Below are positions 58,663 to 64,000 of a stretch of 64,000 bases of DNA, one piece after another. A program made the position numbers and the translations under genes. Origin of the DNA: an uncultured Eubacteriales bacterium (lineage in GTDB: Bacteria; Bacillota; Clostridia; Oscillospirales; CAG-272). The stretch is from contig CAKSER010000003.1 of the NCBI GenBank assembly GCA_934447715.1, positions 1 through 64,000 of the forward strand. Reading direction: 5' to 3'. Within the stretch, counting starts at the first letter, position 1, and every line of letters starts with the position of its first letter. Below the pieces are notes generated by a model that had not been told where the DNA came from, made no database searches, and saw only the letters and a list, made by a program, of their open reading frames with translations.

Positions 58663-61600
58663 TACATCCGTATATCCGACCGGCTGCCCTGCCAATCGGT
58701 AACCGCTACGTCGCCTCTCGGGTCGAGGTCAAAGCTGTCGCACCGAAGGATGCTGCCGCTGTAGAGCATATAGGGCCGGAACATATAGCCCTCCTTGCTT
58801 CCGATAAGATAGAGCGTTCCTCTTCCTTTTCTTCTTGAGCCGTGGAATTCGCCTATATAGTATTCCGCCCATTCGACCCCGTTTTCAAACCACAGGGATA
58901 TCATTCGGCAATCGCCCTCGGGAAGGCAATTCGAAGTGAAATTGTCGCTTGCTATGATGTACGGATTGTCGCTGTTTGCCGTGATGCAGACACCTGTTCC
59001 GCACGGAGCGTCGTTTACAAACTGTCCTACATAGCAGTCGGTAAGCTCGCTTGAATTTATATTAGCAAACCGGATCTCGCCGAATCCGCTTTTTGATATA
59101 TAGGTGGTATTCCCGACGCGCCTTTCGCTTACGGATCCGACATAGCGCGCGCCGTTTTCACAGTCTATCACCCTCGGTCCGTTAGGGGAGGGAAGAATGC
59201 TGTCGTTGCTCCAGCGCTGACCGCACCAGCTGCCGTTTTTTTTCGTAAGGAAGATTCCGTGGCTGATACCGTCAACAAACTCGCCGATATTTACCACGCC
59301 GTTTGCATATTCGTATCTGCCGAAGCCGTTATAGCGGTTGTCCTTCCACCATCCGCGGTAGACATCGCCGTTTTTGTAGGTCTGCTCGCCGTAGCCGCAT
59401 CTTTTGTCGTCCTTCCAGAGCCCTTTGTAGATTACTCCGTTTCCGGCATCAAGAACACCGTAGCCCTCGTAGCCGTTTTGGTGAAAGCCGCCGGTGTACT
59501 GCTCTCCGGTGGCAAAATGATACACTCCGTGCCCCTCCCGCAAGCCGTCGACCACCGATCCTCTGTAGTAATCGCCGTTTTCGTACTCGATCAGCGTTTC
59601 GCTTTCGTCCGTATCCTCGTCGTCATCATGGGTGTTATCATCATCGTAACCGCCGTCATCGTCTGCTTGATACATTTTTGCATTCGAGCCGGGCAGATAG
59701 CCTTTATCAAGCAGATCTTCAAGCTGACCGTCATAGTAGCCGAAGCAGCTGTCGTAGTTGCCGTCGCAGTCCGGGATAAGCGGATCGTTGAGATTGCCGC
59801 TTTCCTGCAGGCGGAGCATTGCGCATAGGAATACGCAGTCGTCATCGCCGTATTCGCAGGATACCGTGAACAGGTCGAACAGCGGATCAAAATAGTCCGG
59901 GTCGCCTGTATCCTTGAAAAGGAAGTATGCAAAATTTGCAAGATAAGGAGCAAGCTTCACATTTTCGGTATAGGCAGCGGCGCGCATCGCCTTAAGGATG
60001 TATTCCTTGTCGGTAAAGCCGTGAAGAAAGTCGAGCTGGTCGATCCATTCGGCAAGCTCGTCTTGATCGATGCCGAGAATGCCGGAAATCAGCTCTCTGG
60101 ATTCCTCATAGTCGGATTCCGCAAGCGCCTCGCGCAGCTCGTCTGCAAACGGACGTAAATATAGGCTCGAATTGCCGATATAGCGGTCGCGCGGATCTAA
60201 AAACAGCTCCGGGCTGACAAGCTTTTTCTGAAGCTCGCTTATAGAGGAAAACTCCTCCCATTCGTCTGATGCCCGGTCGGAATTCGAATCTCTCGTATCG
60301 GAAAGACCAACGCTCTGTGACCCGGATCGACCGCTCGCATAACCTCCTGACATATTGCTCGGCATGCTGCCGTAATAGCTGTCCTTTGCGCGCCGCCCGT
60401 CCTCGACAGTCTTTATGCTCTCGTCATACGGAATGCAGGTTTCAATCGCTCTGCCGTCCTCGTAAAAATCGATGTAGCTCTTGCCGATCTCTCCGTCGCG
60501 GTGAAGGAAATGCCACACAAAGAGCCCGCATTTTCTGCCGTTTACCCACTCGCCCTCATATACCTTATCCATGCCGGCGACACTTCCGTTACCCTCGCGG
60601 CAAATGCCGTGTCCGTGCTCCCTGTTGTCAAGCCACTCGCCGTCATAGCTGTATTTTATAAATATCTCGCCGGCATTAAGAGCATCCGGACCGGCTTTGC
60701 CGTACATGACCATCCTGCCCACACCGCATCTTTTGTCGTCCTTCCACTCGCCGTCGTAGACATCTCCGTCCGCCCAAATGTAAACTCCGTTGCCGTACCT
60801 GCTTCCGCTCTGCCACTGCCCTTCGTATCTGTCGCCGTCCTTATAGATCCGCTTGCCGTAGCCGTCGTATTTGCCGTTCTTAAAGCCGCCCTCATATACC
60901 GAGCCGTCGGCAAAGCAGTACTTTCCTTCGACCATCATGCCGTCAAGCCACTCGCCGTCAAAGGACGCTCCGTTTGACCAGCTGATTCTTCCCCTGCCGC
61001 ATCTCTTGCCGTCCTTCCACATTCCGTCATAGACGTCGCCGTTTGCCCAGGTGTATTTTCCGCGGCCGTTCTTTTTTCCGTTAATGAACCAGCCCTCGAA
61101 CAGGTCGCCGTCAATTTCAATCCGCTTGAATTCTCCCTGCGGCTCGGATTTGTCGGACGTCGATTTGTCGGACGCAGAAGAAAAACCGGTACCGGAAGCC
61201 GCGCCTGCTCCCAACGTGCCGGATAAAGCAATCGAGGCGGCGGTGCTGCTTATCGCGCCGCTCTGCCTGCTGTCTGCCCCCGATGAGCCTGCCGCTTTGT
61301 CTTTGGAAGCACCGATGCCGTCCGAAGCCCCATTTACCGAAGTCTCACTTGACGAGGCGCCGCTTGCCGTATTGCCGCCGTCCGAAGTGCCGCCTGCCGA
61401 AAGAATGTCCTTCAGAGCCTTTCTTACAAGCGCACCGGATTCATCCGATGAGCGCAGGGGCTGTACCGCTTCAAGCGCCTTTGCGTGATCCTTTTTGCAG
61501 CCGAAAAAGCCGTACTCATACGCAAGCGCAAGATATGCAATGCAGTCGGGATCGGTCGGATCGCTTTCGTGAGCTGCGCTGAAGGTGCGGAAGGCAAGCG

Positions 61601-61850
61601 ATGTGAAAAGAGCCGCCATGATTTTTCCGCAGATGTCATCCTTTGACGCGCGGTCGATCAGGTATACCGCCGTTCCGACACCCTGCACGCCCTTGTGCAG
61701 ACTTATCAGTATGTCACACGCTCTCTTTTCCTCATCCGAAAAATGAGCCTCCGCCTTTATAACCTTCTTTTTCTGATGCTCCGACAGAATTTCGCAGTCT
61801 AAAGCCTCAATTGCCTCAAAAAAAGTCATTTTGCTGCCGAACAGTGCCAT
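58662..61850 (-). CDS. Giant Sel1-like/MORN-repeat protein
   Basis: 1062 residues, no signal peptide or membrane span. Residues about 1-130 are helical with a Sel1-like unit (AYLALAYEYGFFGCKKDHAKALEAV). A Ser/Ala/Gly/Asp-rich linker spans about 150-235. MORN block 1 lies at about 250-470 (GRGKYTWANGDVYDGMWKDGKRCGRGRISW). A helical domain at about 540-720 follows, then an acidic Asp-rich stretch (YQADDDGGYDDDNTHDDDED), MORN block 2 at about 755-880 and more MORN-like units to the end. Likely a cytoplasmic scaffold; function unknown. ATG at 61850 follows GGAGG. The gene ends beside an 8-bp tandem repeat. Confidence 0.82.
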   Translation of the reverse strand: MALFGSKMTFFEAIEALDCEILSEHQKKKVIKAEAHFSDEEKRACDILISLHKGVQGVGTAVYLIDRASKDDICGKIMAALFTSLAFRTFSAAHESDPTDPDCIAYLALAYEYGFFGCKKDHAKALEAVQPLRSSDESGALVRKALKDILSAGGTSDGGNTASGASSSETSVNGASDGIGASKDKAAGSSGADSRQSGAISSTAASIALSGTLGAGAASGTGFSSASDKSTSDKSEPQGEFKRIEIDGDLFEGWFINGKKNGRGKYTWANGDVYDGMWKDGKRCGRGRISWSNGASFDGEWLDGMMVEGKYCFADGSVYEGGFKNGKYDGYGKRIYKDGDRYEGQWQSGSRYGNGVYIWADGDVYDGEWKDDKRCGVGRMVMYGKAGPDALNAGEIFIKYSYDGEWLDNREHGHGICREGNGSVAGMDKVYEGEWVNGRKCGLFVWHFLHRDGEIGKSYIDFYEDGRAIETCIPYDESIKTVEDGRRAKDSYYGSMPSNMSGGYASGRSGSQSVGLSDTRDSNSDRASDEWEEFSSISELQKKLVSPELFLDPRDRYIGNSSLYLRPFADELREALAESDYEESRELISGILGIDQDELAEWIDQLDFLHGFTDKEYILKAMRAAAYTENVKLAPYLANFAYFLFKDTGDPDYFDPLFDLFTVSCEYGDDDCVFLCAMLRLQESGNLNDPLIPDCDGNYDSCFGYYDGQLEDLLDKGYLPGSNAKMYQADDDGGYDDDNTHDDDEDTDESETLIEYENGDYYRGSVVDGLREGHGVYHFATGEQYTGGFHQNGYEGYGVLDAGNGVIYKGLWKDDKRCGYGEQTYKNGDVYRGWWKDNRYNGFGRYEYANGVVNIGEFVDGISHGIFLTKKNGSWCGQRWSNDSILPSPNGPRVIDCENGARYVGSVSERRVGNTTYISKSGFGEIRFANINSSELTDCYVGQFVNDAPCGTGVCITANSDNPYIIASDNFTSNCLPEGDCRMISLWFENGVEWAEYYIGEFHGSRRKGRGTLYLIGSKEGYMFRPYMLYSGSILRCDSFDLDPRGDVAVTDWQGSRSDIRM

Positions 61851-61905
61851 GGTTAACCTCCGTTAATTCTGAATTTTAAGAAAAAGTATCAATCCGAAAG
61901 AGGGA

Positions 61906-63108
61906 TTACCGCCTTCCCCTCTTTTCCTGTTTTGCCTGCTTTTGGTGCATATCCGCTTCCTGCTTTTCGCTGTGACAAGCGATCACGGTTTTGTATCTGT
62001 CAAGAACCATGTCGGTAAGCTCGTTCCACGGAATCGGGATCGTCTCCTTTGCCTTTAGGCCTGCTTTTTTAAGAAGCTCGGGATTGTCAAGCACAGCTTC
62101 TATTGCCCTTGCAAGGCTGTTTGGAGAATTTTCGCAGCAGAAGCCGTTTATGCCGTCCTCAATGCACTCGGCGGCACTGCTTCCGTTTATCACGACCGAC
62201 GGCGTACCCATTGCCGCAGCCTCTCTTACGACAAGCCCGGATGTGTCGTACAGCGACGGGAAAACAAACAGAGATGCCCTTTTGTACAGGGCGTTCAGCG
62301 TGTCGGGATCCGAAATGTGCCCGGTAAAGACCACCCTCTCGCCAAGCCCGAGCTCTGCTGCTCTTTTGCGGATTTCCTCCTCGTGCGGTCCCTGTCCCGC
62401 CATTACCAGCGTAAAGGGCATTTTTACATCCGCCGCAGCCTCTAAAATACAGTGTATGTTCTTCTTTCTGTTCATCTGCCCGACATATAAAAGAATCGGA
62501 TCGCTTTTGTTTAGATTAAATCCGCTTAAAAGCTCCTCTTCACGATCGGGGTCAAGATGCGGAATGTCGGTTCCGTTCGGCATGACGAAAATATCCTTTT
62601 TGTAGCCGTAGCTCTTCAGCGTGTCAGCCGACGACCTGCTTACCGCCCATACCTCGTCGCATTTTTCGTAAAAATCCACGACGAATTTTACCCCGACATC
62701 CGCAAGAAGCTCGACCCCGGTGATCTGAAGAAAATCGTCATAATATTTCGAGTGGAACATTCCGACAGTCGGCACCTTGTGCTTTTTCGCATAGGCAAGC
62801 CCTGCCTGCCCGGCAATAAACGGGGTGTGAAGATGAGCAATATCCGCTTCGATCATCCCGAGCCGCCTTTGGCAGTGAATATCAAGGCCCGGCATCCCGA
62901 CACTGTAGCTTTTCATTTTAAAAAGCGGAATTCCGGTATAATCTACAATTTCAAACGGGTAATTGCCCCTGTAGCCGGTGTCGGTCTGGGGAGAAACGAC
63001 ATAGCTTTCGTGTCCCTTTTCGCCGAAGTTCAAAGCATATCGGTAGCAAACATTGCCGACCCCGTCCATTATAGGCAGAAATGAATCTGAAAACTGAAGT
63101 ATTTTCAT
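61906..63108 (-). CDS. GT4-family glycosyltransferase
   Basis: 400 residues, GT-B fold. N-terminal domain starts MKILQFSDSFLPIMDGVGNVCYRYALNFGEKGH; the donor-binding part has LLYVGQMNRKKNIHCILEAA, LVMAGQGPHEEEIRKRA and VVREAAAMGTPSVVINGSSAAECIEDGINGFCCEN, with the E-x7-E motif. It resembles diacylglycerol glucosyltransferases and other lipid-linked sugar transferases; acceptor unknown. The tail is basic and Gln-rich. ATG at 63108 follows GGAGG. Confidence 0.9.
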   Translation of the reverse strand: MKILQFSDSFLPIMDGVGNVCYRYALNFGEKGHESYVVSPQTDTGYRGNYPFEIVDYTGIPLFKMKSYSVGMPGLDIHCQRRLGMIEADIAHLHTPFIAGQAGLAYAKKHKVPTVGMFHSKYYDDFLQITGVELLADVGVKFVVDFYEKCDEVWAVSRSSADTLKSYGYKKDIFVMPNGTDIPHLDPDREEELLSGFNLNKSDPILLYVGQMNRKKNIHCILEAAADVKMPFTLVMAGQGPHEEEIRKRAAELGLGERVVFTGHISDPDTLNALYKRASLFVFPSLYDTSGLVVREAAAMGTPSVVINGSSAAECIEDGINGFCCENSPNSLARAIEAVLDNPELLKKAGLKAKETIPIPWNELTDMVLDRYKTVIACHSEKQEADMHQKQAKQEKRGRR

Positions 63109-63234
63109 ATTTCATTTTTCCTCCGTGATGGTTTTTGATGGGCTTTTCCGGTCCTGTCTGCCGCTTGCTGTATGCAGACGATTTTTGTCGCTTTCCGCCG
63201 ACCTTTTGTTGCATTCTTAAAAACCCATAAGGAT

Positions 63235-63240
63235 ATTATA
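63235..63240 (-). promoter_or_regulatory. Possible -10 of the glycosyltransferase gene
   Basis: TATAAT on the minus strand, 127 bp upstream of the start, with a weak TGGAAA-like -35. It is divergent from the strong plus-strand promoter at 63333. Confidence 0.4.
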
Positions 63241-63332
63241 CACTTTTTTTGTTGATATTTCCAGTGTTTTCTTTATTTTATACATTATGGTGAAATTATT
63301 TGTAAAAATGAACTTTATTTGTCGAAAAATCC

Positions 63333-63361
63333 TTGACAAGATGAACAAAAAAACATAAAAT
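63333..63361 (+). promoter_or_regulatory. Sigma-A promoter of the terminal membrane-protein gene
   Basis: TTGACA (63333-63338), 17 bases, TAAAAT (63356-63361), about 80 bp before the ATG. Confidence 0.85.
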
Positions 63362-63442
63362 AATATAAGAATTAACAGATCGAAGCAGGAAAAGCCTGCA
63401 TGAAGGGGATCTGGAAAATAAAAAAGAGAGGTTGATACTTCT

Positions 63443-64000
63443 ATGGGAAATTTAACATTAGGCTTCGGAAGCTCGATCGGAAACCTTGTCGGCGCCGGAA
63501 TTACAGCGATTGTTCTGGCGGTTGTTGCAGTTATTCTTGCGATTGCCGCAACGGTTCTTGCAATGATCTTCATCGTTCCGGAAAAGCGCCGCGAAAAGCT
63601 TAACGCATTCGGCAAATTCCTGCATGACACCTGCAACTTCAAGTACCTGCTTGTAGAAAAGATTCTTCAGGTGTTCTACATCTTCACAACTTCGTTTGTG
63701 ATCATTAACGGATTCTTCACACTGTTCCAGAACTTCCTTGTCGGACTTCTGACAATGATCTTCGGACCGATCATTATCCGTCTGATCTATGAGCTTATCA
63801 TGGTATTTGTTCTTCTTCTTAAGAACGTAATCATGATCAATAAGAAGATGAAGGATCAGACCGGAAACACAGACGGACATGATATGTTCGCAGCACCGGA
63901 TTTAAAGGGCGTTCAGGAGGAAATCCGCCAGCGCCGTGAGGCATCGGCACAGAACCGTCAGGCAGCAGCTCCCGAGGCAGGCGCACAGCGCTTCTGCATG
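63443..64000 (+). CDS. Membrane protein, DUF4282-like, truncated by the window end
   Basis: At least 186 residues, open to the last base. Starts MGNLTLGFGSSIG (ATG at 63443 after GAGAGG). A first hydrophobic span lies at about 18-45 (AGITAIVLAVVAVILAIAATV). Two more follow, around ILQVFYIFTTSFVIINGFF and GPIIIRLIYELIMVFVLLL; their spacing recalls DUF4282. The last visible residues, QRFCM after an Ala/Gln/Arg-rich linker, could begin a zinc ribbon (FCxxCG). The codon bias is strong. Function unknown. Confidence 0.6.
   Translation, partial: MGNLTLGFGSSIGNLVGAGITAIVLAVVAVILAIAATVLAMIFIVPEKRREKLNAFGKFLHDTCNFKYLLVEKILQVFYIFTTSFVIINGFFTLFQNFLVGLLTMIFGPIIIRLIYELIMVFVLLLKNVIMINKKMKDQTGNTDGHDMFAAPDLKGVQEEIRQRREASAQNRQAAAPEAGAQRFCM

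Noticed and set aside
1..64000. tRNA or rRNA genes, riboswitches
   Set aside because: None could be recognised by eye; a covariance-model search would be needed to exclude small RNAs.

Overview
The window looks like a chromosomal segment of a mid-GC Gram-positive anaerobe of the class Clostridia. This is inferred from gene content: a Soj/Spo0J/Noc-type partition locus with two perfect parS sites, RnfC/RnfD, an IreB-family protein, a NifU-like/GGGtGRT pair, MltG, DacF-type and AroQ proteins, and strong AGGAG ribosome sites. No rRNA, tRNA, CRISPR array or complete insertion sequence was seen. About 46 protein genes are called.

Layout. 1-25.7 kb is almost entirely minus strand. It holds a membrane MORN protein, serS, parB, parA, a noc-like parB paralogue, rsmG and mnmG, so it is origin-proximal in character, but dnaA, rpmH, rnpA, yidC and mnmE are not in the window. 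Upstream of mnmG lie truB, a DacF-like protein without its catalytic residues, ribF, an IreB-family gene, rlmH, rnfD, rnfC, a large DUF5722-like surface protein and a phosphoesterase-like protein without its metal ligands. Three intergenic blocks (1-290, 2160-2590, 6041-6470) carry one family of hairpin-rich repeats of about 138 bp.

26-29.4 kb (plus) holds rbfA-nrnA and then a strongly promoted NifU-like/GGGtGRT pair. A polysaccharide dehydratase (minus) follows. Next comes a plus-strand group: a small RNHCP zinc-ribbon gene behind a 45-bp perfect palindrome, a Gfo/Idh/MocA oxidoreductase and a sugar-phosphate isomerase. 35-51.7 kb (minus) holds an SbcC/SbcD-like (YhaN/YhaO-like) pair, a CapA-like protein, a two-gene TerB-N/TerB-C plus BrxD-like ATPase module, a phosphosugar mutase, htpG with an unknown partner, alr and a trigger-factor-like lipoprotein. 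52-58.5 kb (plus) holds aroQ, a DJ-1 protein, 5-formyl-THF cyclo-ligase, a CPBP protease, mltG and gap. The end holds a giant Sel1/MORN protein, a GT4 glycosyltransferase and a truncated membrane protein gene.

Themes. (1) Several proteins keep their fold but have lost active-site motifs (DacF-like, SbcD-like, and the flavin/nucleotide loop of RnfC). (2) Housekeeping enzymes carry low-complexity inserts, and one Gly-Ser DNA cassette recurs in three unrelated genes. (3) Repeats run into the 3' ends of noc and rsmG. (4) The TerB/BrxD-like module beside SbcC/SbcD-like genes is the best candidate for an under-described genome-maintenance or defence system. All family assignments come from reading motifs by eye; no database search was run.
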